Assembly: GCF_000002985.6 (NCBI RefSeq)
Contig: NC_003282.8
Coordinates: forward strand, 16,182,001-16,246,000
Source of the DNA: Caenorhabditis elegans
Taxonomy: Eukaryota > Nematoda > Chromadorea > Rhabditida > Rhabditidae
Direction: 5' to 3'
Length of the DNA: 64,000 nucleotides
Positions 11,591 to 24,199 of this stretch are shown here, piece by piece. The notes under the pieces are model-generated. The model saw only the letters and a program-made list of their open reading frames with translations. It was not told the DNA's origin and ran no database searches. Each line of letters opens with the position of its first letter. Positions within the stretch are counted from its first letter, which is position 1. The position numbers were made by a program, and so were the translations under genes.

Positions 11591-14167
11591 GATTTGATTT
11601 TTTTCTTTTACAGTTGTTAAAAAATTTTGAGTTAACCACTAATTATTATAAAAACAATATGGTTTTAGGTTTCAATCATCTTTTCTAAAAATTGCCATAT
11701 ATAAAAATAAAATCTGGTCTCTGATTATTGGAGGATAAACGTGAATTACTATTAGGTTTGATTGTTTGGTTATTTTGAATTTTCTGATAGTTTTTATGAA
11801 TATTCTTGCCATTCAAAAATCTAGGACACCAACGAAATCTGAAAAAACTAGAAAATTAAATTTTAAAAAACTCGAACCAAGATAATTAAATTTTAGTAAA
11901 AAATTCGTTTAAAAATGTATTTTGAGTTAGAAAACTGTACGGAGCATAGCTTCAATAAATAAGAAGCAATATTAAATAAACATTTTAAAATAGTAAAATA
12001 CTTTTAGCTTTTATCGTTTGAAATACATTTTTAATGTTCAATAAACCATGCCCCTAGTAACCTTAAATATTGTTATATATTATAAAAACAACTTGAAACA
12101 ATAAATGCCAAGATGTTTTTATAATTACAATTTTAGTTTTTCAAGCTCACCATCGGCTTTCATAAGAGCATGAACAAAATAGACTTAAAATATTTTGCAC
12201 ATTTTGTAGACACATGACATGTCTTAATTATTTCTGAGAATTCTTTTCACCTTTTGTAAAAGTCAGTTTTAATTGTTTTGCAAAGATGATATCAAAAATA
12301 TAAAAAAGTATACGATTCTTTATGTAAATTTTCTTTACGAATTCACCTCTTTTGACATTTCGAAGCATGTATACACGTTTCAATTTGAATAATTTTGAAA
12401 ACTCACAGCTGAACATCAGCGAAAACAATTGATTTCTCATTTAACATTTAAAGAAAGCAACTCAAAAGGGTTTCACGGAAATACTTTTTAATATGAACTT
12501 TTATTTCCCAGGTTTATGCGCTCACATCGAAAAGACACGCGCAGATATGGAACAAATCATTCACTCAATGTATCATTCAAAAAATAAAGTTTCTATTTTG
12601 TTCATATTGTGAAACCGTAACTTATTTCCTGTTTCAAATTTTGTTCTTCAAGACACATCTTGTTCATCAATTATTTAATTTTTGATGTTTTAACAACACA
12701 TAAAAAGTTACAACATAATGTATATTTACTCGAAAACGCATTAAAATTGAACCAAAATAAGAATTCTTGAGAAAAATCTGAAAGAGTCGAATAATGCCTG
12801 AAACTTAATAGAAATCTGACAACACAAATTTTTATATGCGTAATGTGAAACAGACAATCATTTTGCCGAAAATTATTAAATTGTTACATTTTATTTTTCC
12901 ATTTTTCCTAACAATTGCGCCTAGAAAGTTTAAAATCAAAGTTACCTGCTCTTTTTGTGCCATTCAATGTCTGTCCAGCTGCCAGGATAAGGCAGTTGGT
13001 ATCTCATATATATTTAATGCAAAGAGTTAGGAAAACAGAAAAAAAAACACTATTTTTCAAATTGTTTTTTCTAGTCCGAATTATTATCTAAAAAATTATA
13101 CTGATTCATATCGCCCATAGGTACGATTTGAAATAATTTTTGGATTCTTTGAATAACCGCTTACCCAATTCTTACAAAGTTGCAAAATGTTTTATGGGAC
13201 ATTGAAACACTGTACATCATATTTGATTTGTTTTTCTTTCTTTCTTAAATTCTATTTTGTAGAAAATTTATATATACAGTTCAATGGTTCCATTTTTCGT
13301 TTTCATCAGCAGATTCTTTCTGGTCATGGTGCATTTGTACGAAAATCAGTGTTTTCTGAAATGTCTAAAGCATTGAAAATTTCTAAAAAAAATTGAGTGC
13401 TTCAATATGATTTAAAGTAAAATAGCTTTTTATCTTGAGCATATGCTGAACTTCTGTTGTGTTTCACATTTCGAAAATTACCTGTTATAACAAAAGTATA
13501 CAAGACTTTTATAGTAATGGAGAATTAATATTTCAATCATTTAATACCGGATTTTATGTCTGTCTCATTTCATAACAATTTGAAACAGTACATTTTTGTG
13601 ATAAATTTCAAAAATTCAAAGAGAAATTTGCCTTGAAAAACTCAGCGGTTTCAATTTTGCTTGTAAATTTTCATATTTCAAAAACAGAATGTTAGATGCC
13701 AGATATATCTTAATTTCAATAATCTTTTTTTTTTTTGAAATATCGAAAAACGAAACACTTCTGTTTTTTCGTCTATTGTTTATTCCCACAACCGCCTAAG
13801 GATGCATGGCTATCTCTATATGTACAGATCTCCTACCTTGTAGAAAAATACCTGAATGGTCCTGAAATCTCTCGTGTTTTCCCGTGAAACCTGCCTGCCT
13901 ACAATCCAGAAGTGCCTCATACCTGCCGCATAAAATCACAAAAATATTTTGTTTCAACTGAACTTCAGAAAAACAAATGTTACAACCCGTGGAGTTTTCT
14001 GTCGAGTTACAGAAAATATGCGGCAGGCAAGAACATAGTCAGATAGGCATTTGGCAGTACCTGAGGATTTTATACAGCTTTTCTAGGATATATAATTTGT
14101 TAATGAACTCAGAAGCAGAATCAGAAACTAAGTCTGGCATTTTGAAATTAACAATTATTTGAAACAG
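10818..14167. promoter_or_regulatory. piRNA upstream motif group B (6 exact cores)
   Basis: Exact cores begin at 10818(+), 11184(-), 12629(+), 12846(-), 13581(-) and 14160(-). The 10818 and 11184 cores lie between the arms of the dispersed inverted repeat at 9979-11590. No protein gene is visible nearby. Confidence 0.8.
10856..10880. repeat. Short dispersed repeat, copy 1
   Basis: The 19-mer GGGCAACCACCAGTCGCCC occurs here and again at about 29921-29939, each followed by a purine-rich A-run. It is GC-rich against its surroundings and has short inverted ends (GGGC/GCCC). Probably a fragment of a dispersed family. Confidence 0.5.
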
Positions 14168-15100
14168 AAAAAAATTAAAACGAAATTTTCATGGCAACCT
14201 GAAACATTTATTTGTAAATAGCAACCAAAAATGAATTGCATAAAAAGCAATTTCAATAACGATTATATAAACTTTATAAAACAAGATTTATTTTTATATA
14301 TTTATGACAATTTAATTTTTTTCATTGTACAGAGTTGATTGATTTTTGGATTTAACGTTACAATACATTTGAGCTCGTCTTGCGTTTTACTTTGACTTCT
14401 CAGGCAACTCAAAAGTAATCTGTGGATATTTTTCCTTGACAATATAATTGAAAAATGTCAGCTGCTTTTGTAAACTTCATAAAACATAATAAAAAGTACA
14501 TTTTTATTTTATTTTCACGTTTTATTCACGATTTTCGAGTTTTAAAGGTTTGAAAAAAAAAGATTGAAAATCAAGTTTTTTCTCGTAAATTTCAAAGTTT
14601 TCCATTTGTTTCTAATTTAATTTTCAAGCTGGGAAAACAATTACCTACATCGTCAAAAAATAATTCAAAAAAAAATAGCCTCTTCTTTCCAAATTGATCG
14701 AAATTTTAGTTCTTTTTTTCCGGATTTCCGGATATAATCTATTTCGAGATGTTTTTTTTTTCAGTTATTTTTTAAACGCTAATATTCATATGTACTATAT
14801 AGAAAATATGAAACAAAATTTGTAAACTTGCTGAAACATTAGAAACTTTGTGAAAATTTCAAATTAATTGGAAAATATTATTATTTATTTCTCTATTTCT
14901 CAATCTTTTCAAAATGTTAAAACTTCAAAAAACCAAAAAAAAAATCATCACTTTAACAAGGATTTGCATTTTAATAGAACAAGAGGGTCATATGAATATT
15001 TAGCACTTGAAACTGTACATATAGTTAGGCGAGCGCTCCAAAAAGTTTCGCATAGTTTTATTCTTCAACTACCATTAAAACATGGTAGTTGTCATAGATT
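11600..15100. other. Gene-free AT-rich stretch before the gamma-glutamyltransferase gene
   Basis: No supported gene. It contains piRNA motif cores at 12629, 12846, 13581 and 14160. A GC-richer island at about 13785-14065 has ACCTGCC/GGCAGG-type repeat pieces in both orientations. Confidence 0.55.
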
Positions 15101-15111
15101 CTAGAGCCGAT

Positions 15112-18100
15112 ATGGCTCAGGAGAGAATTTTAATGAAGAAGTTAAAGTGAGTTTTTTAAACTTTAGTTCTAGTCAGATTTTGGCGAATTTCCATAAAATG
15201 AAATTCCATAAAATAATAGATTTTGAAAAAACTAAAATTTACGCTGCAAACACACAATTTCACTGAAATAAAAATAGGTTTAGCAGATACGTAGGTACAA
15301 TATAAATTGTAATTATTGGTTGACTGTAAAATATGAAAAAGGTTTTTGGAATAATTAAATGAAAAACATGAAAAAGTGAAAACTTTTAAAAGTCATTTTA
15401 CTTCATTTTTTGGTTCCGAAACAGTATATAATTCCCGCAAAGTCTTTTTTTCCAGAAAATACCACATTGGTATCCTTCTCCTCTCCGTCGTTGCAGTCAT
15501 TTTCCTCCTTTGGGCCATTATCGCTACAGTATACAATTTCGTAGGAAATAAGCACACGGAGCACGTAGTAGTCGTGCCAAAGTCCAAATCAGCAATTTTC
15601 AAAAATGCAGCAGCGGTGGCAGATTCCAGATTTTGTGCGGAAATTGCCAGGTTTCAAAGATTAATTGAAAACTGTACAAAAATAAAATGAAATAAATCCC
15701 AGAAATGTGATAATCCAGGGTGGAAATGCAGTTGACGCAGCAATTGCGGCAACATTTTGTAATGGAGTTGTATTACCGTACGCTACAGGAATTGGTGGCG
15801 GAGATTTTATTGTCATTTATTTGAAGTGAGTTTGTGTGTTTCAAACCAGCAGTCATAAAAAATATCAATATTTCTCACAATGGAAAACAAACTGAATTAA
15901 TTTTGTATTTGAGTTTTTATCGACTATTGGAAACAGTGAAAAGTTTTGAAAATTTTGAAGCTAAATTTTCAAAAAAAAATTTTCCAAAATGTGATACTGG
16001 TCTGTTGTGTTTGAGACTTCAAGTATAGCCCAAAAATTTTTTTCGCACTGCTTATCAACATGTAAGCGCCCGACGTCTCATGGGTTGTGTAAAAAACCAG
16101 CTGAATCCCATAAGGGGTCGGTTGCTGGAAATCAAAAATGTTCGCAAGGTTTTTCGAATTAAACTTTTGGTAAAAGGGGCTGAACGCTACGAAGAATTTT
16201 TTGTTTAAAGCAAATGCAGGAAAACGTGTAATTATCTTTCTGGGGTAATCCTCCGATTGCATTAGTTTTGTTTCGGAATAATTAGTTAGTATGCACTAGT
16301 AGAAACAGTAATTATTTAGAAACTCAAATTTTCGAAACTTCATTATGTTTTGTCTCGTCCGTCATTTCACGAGTTTTGTCGCTCATGGCAAATTCAGATA
16401 AATGCCACGCGCTGTTTATTGTACTCCTGGACGACCGACGTCTCACGGGTTAGGCTAGATAACTATATTAGCCTACCCCGCAAGGTGTCGGCTGTTTGAA
16501 TTTTCACGCTGAAACTGAAAAATGCTCCCACTTTCAAAACAATACTCTCAATTGTTCAAATAATTTTCAGAGAAGAAAAGAAATGCGTATTTCTAAACTC
16601 CCGCGAGACGGCTCCTTCCCTGGCAACCGAAAAAATGTACGTCCACGACAAAGACTCTGCCCAATTTGGATATCAATCAATCGGAATTCCCGGTGAACTT
16701 CACGGTCTATGGACTGCCTATCAGAAATATGGATCAAAAGTGATTCCATGGTCGGATCTAGTTATGCCAGCTGCACAGTTGGCCAAAGGATTTCCAATGC
16801 ATAAGGCTATGCATGACTATTTCGACAGAATTTCCAAGTATAAGGAACGACCTGAGATTGAGGCTTTAAGGAATTTGTACACTTCAAAGTTTACCGGAGA
16901 ATTCTATAAAGTTGGGGAGATAGTGGCAAATTACCCACTGGCAAAGTTTTTGAGATTGATCGCCAACTCGCAGGACCCAGTGCAATTGTTTTATAATGGT
17001 GAGGATTGGGGGCCTGTGAGGTGTCAGTTGCTTTTTTTTCTATAAATAAAATCAATGTTTCACTTTTGATTGAATTGAGCAAGAAACGTTGAATTTGATA
17101 TCCCAAAGAAACAGTAAAAATTTTCAAAAGGATAAATTCAATACATTATTGCGTTTAAGTGTAGTTTTCAACATTAGAAACCCATAGATCTCCGACAAAT
17201 GTTGCAAATTTTACGAAAAAAATTAATCCCGTACACTGTCGGCTGCAGTGGTCTGACATCTTGCAGCCGACGTATCCAGGGGTTTATGAAAGGCTTTCAA
17301 AAGATTGGCTGCAACTGTTTCACTATACTGATATATTAGTGCCAAAAGCTACAGAATTGATAAATCCTTCGTTTAAATTGTACTTGTATACAGGATCCAT
17401 CGCCGATGGAATCATCCGCGAAATGCTTGCCAACGGCGGAATCATCACGATTGATGACCTGAGGAACTACCGAACTCATGTGATGGGTACCCCTAAACCT
17501 TAAAGTTTTTTTGGAAAAAAATTAAAAAGTTTGCAGAAACCCTCTACGCCGATCTTGGAAAATACAGAATCTGCGGACCTCCACCACCATCGTCCTGGGC
17601 GATTACACAGGCAATTCCACGTATTGTTGCAAGTAAGTTTCGTGCCTACGTGCCTATGAGGCTCGCCTTGTAGGTAGGCATGCCTAGAATCTACTTCCCC
17701 ATTTCTAGGACTCTACCGCGACAAGAAAATGTTCAACGACGCAGAGTTCTACCACACATTGATTGAAGCGGAGAAGCTGGCTTACGGTCAACGGGGTCAA
17801 CTTGGTGACTATCTTTTTTCACCGGAATCCATGCAAATTGCAAGGAACTTGACGGAAAAGTTAGTTGAAATCCCAGAATTAAAAAAAATTAAAACCAAAA
17901 CCTGTTTCAGTAGCTTTATCAAATATCTCAGCAAGCGTCTCAAGGACAAATCGCAAGATGTTTCATACTATGTGACGTCAGGTAGGTTTATGCAAACACG
18001 CTCCACTGTGAATTTTAAATTGAAGGCCCTGCGATTATGGATAGTGGGACTTCGCAGATAAGTGTGGTGGATGATGATGGAAATGCAGTTAGCTTGACTT

Positions 18101-19290
18101 CAACAATTAATACTGCGTGAGTTAAGAGTCATGACCGACACTTCATGGGTTCCGCAATTTGAGATGGATGTATGTACCCGTAAGGTGTCGGGCGCTTAGC
18201 AAACTCAATTTGTGTCGGCTGCTTCCTCGCGGAACTTTTGTAGTCTAGACAGAACAACGTAACTAGTTGGTCTAGGCGGTAGTAACTTTTGTTGCAACTC
18301 GTAACAACCCGGGCTCGGTCCCCGCTGTGGTGGAAACTTTTTTCAATGCTTGTTTTTTTCTAGATTTGGCTCAAAAATGCTCTCAAAATACGGTTTCATC
18401 TATAACAATCAAATGGATGATTTCTCGACACCCGGTTTTCAAAATCATTGGGGTTTTGAGCCAACTGCAGCAAATTACATCCAACCGGGACGCCGACCAA
18501 TGAGCAGTATGAGCCCAACTATAGTATTTGATGTGAGCAGTGGAAATGTGAAAATGGTGACTGGTGGAACTGGAGGATCGAAAATTATTTCGGCGGTTGC
18601 ACAGACTCTGATTAGAGGACTACTTATGGGGCAGAGTGCTGCGGAAATTGGTAAGATTTTGTAAAGATTTGAAATTTATGAATATAAATGCAGGCGAAGT
18701 ATTTTTTTGAAATGAGTTCTCTTTTTACAAAATAGACGAAACAGTGGATTTTTTTTGAATTTAAAAACTCAAAATTATAAGAAGTACAGCTTCATAAAAG
18801 TTTTTATCTTAAAATTTCCAAAAACATGGAAAATGTGAATTCAAAACATCCAAGTTCTTATTTTTCAGTGGAAATGCCGAGAGTACACAATCAGCTAACA
18901 CCATATGAAACAGAAGTGGAGAATGACTTTTCTGAGGTTTTTTTAATTCTTAAAATGCAAAAATATCGTGAAAAAGTTTCAAGAAATCATGAAATTAAGT
19001 CTTGGAACCAATTATAGCTAAAAAAACAAACGCGATAATTTGAAAGTTGGATGTAAATTTCCTGAAACAGGAAAAAATTTTTTAAACATTGTTAACACAA
19101 GGTACACAGTTTACCATTTTTAATATGTTTACAGAAAATCCTCGAACAACTGGAACGGGATCACGACCAAAAAATGAAGAAAACCGATGAAAGTCTGGCA
19201 ATTGTGTACCCAATTACTAGAGACGGTGATAAATATAATGCAGCTGCAGATTATAGAAGACACTCCGGTAATGAACCGGCTGGGTATTAA
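15112..19290 (+). CDS. Gamma-glutamyltransferase, 12 exons, 597 aa
   Basis: Exons: 15112-15146, 15456-15650, 15703-15825, 16571-16998, 17394-17486, 17537-17632, 17709-17859, 17911-17981, 18026-18116, 18364-18650, 18869-18936, 19135-19290; all phases agree and TAA is at 19288. The product should transfer or hydrolyse the gamma-glutamyl group of glutathione outside the cell. Residues about 12-40 form one hydrophobic segment (GILLLSVVAVIFLL), making a type II membrane protein as in the family. Family marks: GGNAVDAAIAA, GIGGG, SRETAP with the substrate-binding Arg, ITIDDLRNY, the catalytic Thr in SGTSQISVV followed by STINT, and RPMSSMSPT; the end PAGY is typical. Length fits the family (about 570-600). 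No broken exon. Introns 3, 5 and 9 carry repeats or piRNA-type motifs; the acceptor of exon 8 contains the piRNA core CTGTTTCA. The first exon was chosen because it gives the only in-phase ATG ahead of the membrane segment. Confidence 0.93.
16064..16126. repeat. Foldback repeat fragment in transferase intron 3 (copy a)
   Basis: AGCGCCCGACGTCTCATGGG and a later ATCCCATAAGGGGTCGG are imperfect inverted ends. The same foldback family recurs at 16432-16493 and 18133-18197, with pieces near 21836-21890, 22970-23045 and 44160-44180. Likely a small palindromic MITE family common in nematode introns. Confidence 0.6.
16432..16493. repeat. Foldback repeat fragment in transferase intron 3 (copy b)
   Basis: Inverted ends ACCGACGTCTCACGGGTTAG and CCCCGCAAGGTGTCGG around TAGATAACTATATTA, the same family as copy a. 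Confidence 0.6.
18133..18197. repeat. Foldback repeat in transferase intron 9 (copy c)
   Basis: Inverted ends CCGACACTTCATGGGT and ACCCGTAAGGTGTCGGGCGC, the cleanest copy of this family in the window. Confidence 0.65.
18262..18336 (+). repeat. Possible tRNA-derived SINE relic in transferase intron 9
   Basis: AGTTGGTCTAGGCGGTAG resembles a tRNA D-arm/A box, and about 35 nt later CCCGGGCTCGGTCCC resembles a T-arm/B box, close to leucine or serine tRNA layout. The acceptor stem does not pair well and no clean anticodon loop is visible, so it is not a working tRNA gene. Same strand as the host gene, inside its longest late intron. Confidence 0.35.
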
Positions 19291-20404
19291 ATTGAATTTT
19301 TGTTGACTTTTTTTTGTAACGTATTTATTTTCACGTGAATTATATTTTCATACTTCTAGTTTATATCGAATTGGATAAAAAAAATGATTTTAATATTTTT
19401 CACTAAAAAGACACATATAAATATTTCAAATTTGAAACCGTTAGTTTTTTTTTGAATTTCTACAGCTTTCCTCGTGGAACTCTGTTTTTTGTCCAGAATA
19501 AAAACATTTGATAAAACATTAAATGAAAAATTAAATTTAAAATTTAATCGAATAATCTTGTTTCTGGTATGTTTTATAATACAATTGAACTTTTTGAATG
19601 TGTTGCTTTTTTGAAAGTTAAGTCAACTCAATTTACTTTTAGATTTTTTTTTCAATATATACATTTCCATGGGTTTTCATTTTTTTTAATGTTTTAAAAC
19701 TGAGAATATTGTTCCAACAAAATATTATGAATATCAATTTTTCAATTGTCTTAATTCATATATATAGAATGGTTTTTAATTTTTGTGTTACACAGCTAAT
19801 AAAACATAGAAATAATTCAAGTCCAACAAAACTCCATCAATTTCAAATTTTGGCAAAACTATCTTAACTAAAATGTTATTTATTTTATCTTATATTCATT
19901 TTTCTAATTTTGTTTTTTTCCTCATATTCTTGGCCAAAATCATTTTTAGTTTTTCATTAATTATTTTGCGGACTAATAAAAATTCACCTTTTCCTAAATA
20001 ACATCTAATATTTCAAGGTTTCGCAACTTCCCCAAGCTTTGAGCTTGTCTACGTGCCTGGTTTGACAACAAGGAAATGATCAAAAACATTTTTTTCTATT
20101 TTCTGGAACATTTATTTTTGTTAAAAGTGTAACAAAAATTTTATTGGGAGGCAGTTATGAACTTTACCAAACACTCAAAAAATTACTGTTTCAAAACTTT
20201 TTCAAATTGTCAAACCAAATGTGATTTTTTGTTATGTTCAGGTGAATTACATTAGGGCCAAACCTCCAATCAGCCAAGTTCGAACCCCAAATTTCAATGA
20301 AATTTGTCACTTTGTCTTGTAAGAGCACAAACTGATAAAATCAGTTTAAAAAATGACGTGAACAGTATAAATTAAGGAAAAATAACTACAAGTCATACTG
20401 AAAA
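19291..20404. other. Intergenic region between transferase and phosphatase genes
   Basis: Holds the transferase 3' region and the phosphatase promoter. One piRNA core at 20186(+). The two genes are on the same strand, but 1.1 kb is longer than usual for a nematode operon. Confidence 0.6.
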
Positions 20405-23264
20405 ATGTTCCTCAAATCGTTAATTTTTGTATTAACTTTTCAATTTTCGAATGGAAATCCCGTGGAACAAGTTCACTTGAGTTTAAGTGGGAAGGCAGAT
20501 GAGATGGTGGTGACGTGGCTGACACATGATCCACGTAAGTTCACTTGTTAATATATAACAATTTATCAATTTTTGTAGACACCATTTCGTAATTAAATAT
20601 TCAAATTAGAAATAATAAACAATATTTCAAAAACAACAATTTAATATAAAAATGATGTGAAACAGTGTAAATTGTTCAAAAATATTTTTTGTAATTGTGA
20701 GATGTGAACATTTCAAGAGCACAAAATTTTGAACGCAGATTTGATAGTTTGTAAGAAATTTTAGATAAATTCTGTTCGAGTTCAAAATTGGTGGATTTTA
20801 GGAATTTCAGAATTGAAAAAATTTTACAGTTTCAAAGTATTGTTGAATTTTCAATTAAAAAAGGTTTGACTATTAGATCATTAGAGTACGAAACAAAAAA
20901 ATCACCGATACAAAAAACTAAATAAATTTACTGAAAAACAGAAACCTCAAAAAAAGCTGTCATCAAATTAACTCTGTATAGTTTTTTTTACTAAAATTTC
21001 TACATTTTTAGAATTTTTTACAGTTTTTTCGTAATTTGAAACTAAATTACCGCAAAAACATTTTTGAATCTAAATTAATGGTCCGTGAAGAACGTGAAAA
21101 AAACAGTTTGTATTTCAGGTTGTTCTAAAAAAATTTTCAAAATTTTACTGTTTCACAATCTTGTCAAATGTTAAGTACACTGTTTTGATTGGTTCCATAG
21201 CTAAAAGCCAATTACTAAAAAATTCCTACTTTTCAGTGCCAAACTTGACTCCGTATGCACTATTTGGGCTTTCTCGGGATGCATTGAGGTTCACTGCCAA
21301 GGGGAATACCACGGGATGGGCTGATCAAGGAAATGGACAAATGAGATACACTCATAGAGCAACTATGCAAAATTTGGTCCAAGGGAAAGTTTATTGTGAG
21401 TTCAATAGATATAACGGCAACGGTTGAAATACCACATTATAAAACTGTGAAAATATACTGAAAAGGTGAAACATGTCTTTGGTTTTTTTGTTGACAATTT
21501 GAATTGAAAATCCAAGATCAAAATTCAAATTGAAAATTTGATAAGGAAAATGAACGTGATGATAATTCTAATCAGTACCAAAAAACTGATAAGGGAGCAA
21601 ACTCTAACAGAAGCGCATGATTTTTCATTTGACCTGCAGTATTTCTTCAAAGAACCTAATGGGGTTATTCAAATAGTGTCGGAAAATCAAAAAGTGTAGA
21701 AAAATGACGTCACGACTGTATGAAAATACGTAACAAATGTATTTAAATACATTTTGCAACATTAATTAAATAACCCCATAACGAAATACAAGCAATAACA
21801 AAATATCCCAGTCATACCTTATGCTCTAATTGAAACTGTCGGGGTTTTACAAAAGGCTGATTCCCTAGGCTGATGGCAAAGTGTCGGCTGCTTACCGAAA
21901 ATGTATAAATCTACAATAGTTTCATTTATTTCAATTTTTGTTCTATTGATATACTCCTACTTTAAAAAGTATATACTTACACTGTGAAACAGTAAAATAT
22001 TTTTTGTTTCAGTAATTCAAATTATTTAACAAATAGCTCAGCAAAAATTCAGACTACCAAGTAGGCAGTTCCCAAGCAATGTCTTCCATTTTCAACTTCC
22101 GCCAACCCGATCAATTCCAGCCCCTCCGTGCTGCAATTTTCGGAGATTTAAGTGTAGATATAGGCCAGGAAACTATTGACTACCTAACCACAAAACGAGA
22201 TCAATTGGATGTAATTATTCATATTGGTGACTTGGCATACAACCTTCATGACCAAAATGGAACAACTGGAGATGAGTATATGAATGTTATTGAGCCATTT
22301 GCAGCATATGTTCCATATATGGTAGGTGGAAACAAGAATAAAAGTTCAAAAATTTCAAAAAAAAATTGACTGTTTCACCAAAGAGTTAAACTTTTGCAAG
22401 ACATTTTGGAATCTAATAAATGTTTTTTTTTAGGTTTTCGCGGGAAACCACGAGTCGAACTCAATTTTCAATCATATTATTCATCGCTTCACAATGCCTA
22501 AAAATGGAGTATATAACGATAATCTTTTCTGGAGTTTTGACTTTGGAAATGCCCATTTTATTGGCTTGAACTCAGAGTATTACCCCGAGAAAATGTCTAA
22601 AGAAGCTCAAGCTCAATACAAATGGCTCCGAGAGGATTTGGAGCAAAACTCTAGGAATTGGGTGATTGTAATGCTCCATAGACCATGGTACTGCTCAAAT
22701 GAGACACCGGAAGGATGTAATGATGGTTGGGATACCCTTCCAAGACAAGGACTCGGGAAGCTATTTCCTGGATTAGAGGATTTATTGAATGAGTATACAG
22801 TTGATATGGTATTATATGGACACAGGCATACTTACGAGAGAATGTGGCCAATTTATAATAAGAATCCATATAAATCAGAGAATCCTGGACATATCAAAAA
22901 TGCACCTGCACCAGTTTATATTTTGACTGGATCAGCGGTGAGTTGCGGGTGTTAAACACGTTTTGCACTGCGGCCGACGCTCCGCGGGTTGGCTGGGGGC
23001 GTAGGCGAATAATAGCGTGTGTGAGGGTGCTTTGCAGCGCCCGACATTTTCTGAGTTTGCCCACATTTTTTCCAGGGATGCCACTCCCATGAAGACCCAT
23101 CTGATCACATAATGCAGGATTTTTCTGTGAAAGCTCTCGGAGAATACGGGTACACTTACCTTACCGTACATAATTCAACACATTTGTTCACGGATTTTGT
23201 GGATACATTCAGTGGAAATATAACTTCATTAGACTCTTTCGTTTTGGAGAAGAACTCAACGTGA
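20405..23264 (+). CDS. Purple acid phosphatase (metallophosphoesterase), 5 exons, 416 aa
   Basis: Exons: 20405-20534, 21237-21395, 22053-22321, 22434-22937, 23076-23264; phases agree and TGA is at 23262. The product is a secreted or lysosomal two-metal acid phosphatase. Residues 1-20 form a signal peptide (MFLKSLIFVLTFQF). An N-terminal beta domain (about 22-125, starting PVEQVHLSLSGKADEMVVTW) precedes the catalytic domain. Metal ligands are in the family order: GD in IFGDLS, GDLAYN, GNHE, the His of VMLHRPWY, and GHRHTYER. All expected ligands are present and length is normal for the animal family. Intron 2 holds two exact piRNA motif cores (21148 is just upstream of exon 2; 21985 is upstream of exon 3). 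A partial copy of this gene follows at 24200. The gene is intact as read. Confidence 0.95.
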
Positions 23265-23782
23265 AAATTGATTTCTCTTGTTCAATTGTAACAAAAAAAT
23301 TTTAGCGGTTTCAGTTATGATGTATATTTATTAGTCCATGTTAGTACAACAGTTCACTAGTTTAAATAGTTCAATTAGCATGGAAAACAGCAAAACAAAA
23401 CGACTACGAGTTTACTTATAATAAAATCAAAGTTTTACCGTTTCAAACAATACAAATGACAAATGGTTAATTTTTTATGGAATGATTGTTTTTGGTGCTT
23501 ATGGGTTTCGTTCCCCCAAAAATGTTTTTACTATTTAATCACGTGAATGTTTATTTTTAGCTAATTTCATTTTCAGGCTTACTTGTATTTTCCTGTTAAA
23601 AATTCATAACTACACTTTGATAAACATATGTCAAAATATTGAAAGAAAAACATTTTGTTATCACCAATTTTTTACATGTTTCATAATGTTGGTATATTTG
23701 TGTTGAATTGCTAATTTTATTGTTCCTCCTGGTCTATTCACAAGCAGAAAAATTCGAAAAAAATTGGCACTTGAGGGTTTCG

Positions 23783-23798
23783 CCCCCCCCCCCCCCCC
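23783..23798 (+). repeat. Mono-C tract, 16 bp
   Basis: Sixteen consecutive C (G on the minus strand), followed within a few bases by a T-run. A G-quadruplex-forming tract on the minus strand. Confidence 0.95.
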
Positions 23799-24199
23799 AG
23801 TGTTTTTTTTTTAATTTTTTTTAAACACTGAATTGTTCATTTTGATTCTTAAACATTTGGATCCTCGGTTTCAAAAAGTTGCTCAATTAGAAAAGGTTTA
23901 CAAATTAATATAAACTTGTTTCGTCCAAAAGTGGTGAACGTCTCCTTCTGCTTCATTTTTGGCATACGCAAGAGTTTCTTCATCACTGCCAAATTGTGAT
24001 TTCCTATCTTATTCCGAGTCCCAATCGAAACTTGAAGGATATAGCGACTGCTTGGCACATTTACGAGTACTCACAGTTTTCAAACTCAGGATAAAAAAGT
24101 TGTTTGAAACAGTAATTATTTTTATACTAGTGCTTCGGTTTAACAAAACATCGCTTTAAGAGACTTTATCTGTTTTCTAAAATGTTTGTTTTCTAAAAA

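Larger units (their letters stand above)
17315..22377. promoter_or_regulatory. piRNA upstream motif group C, within two protein genes (9 exact cores)
   Basis: Exact cores begin at 17315(+), 17902(+), 18906(-), 19063(-), 20186(+), 20658(-), 21148(+), 21985(-) and 22370(+). Most lie in introns of the gamma-glutamyltransferase and phosphatase genes. 17902 is also the polypyrimidine tract of a 3' splice site, and 18906 is inside a coding exon, so those two may be coincidental matches. Confidence 0.7.

Noticed and set aside
15376-15455. Continuous frame extending transferase exon 2 upstream
   Set aside because: It lacks an ATG and runs through a TTTTTTCCAG acceptor; exon 1 at 15112 joins in phase instead.
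17261-17393. Open frame upstream of transferase exon 5 (starting at a CTTGCAG)
   Set aside because: Including it would break the NGS junction (FYNG joined to SIADG) that fits the family; it is intron sequence holding a piRNA-type core.
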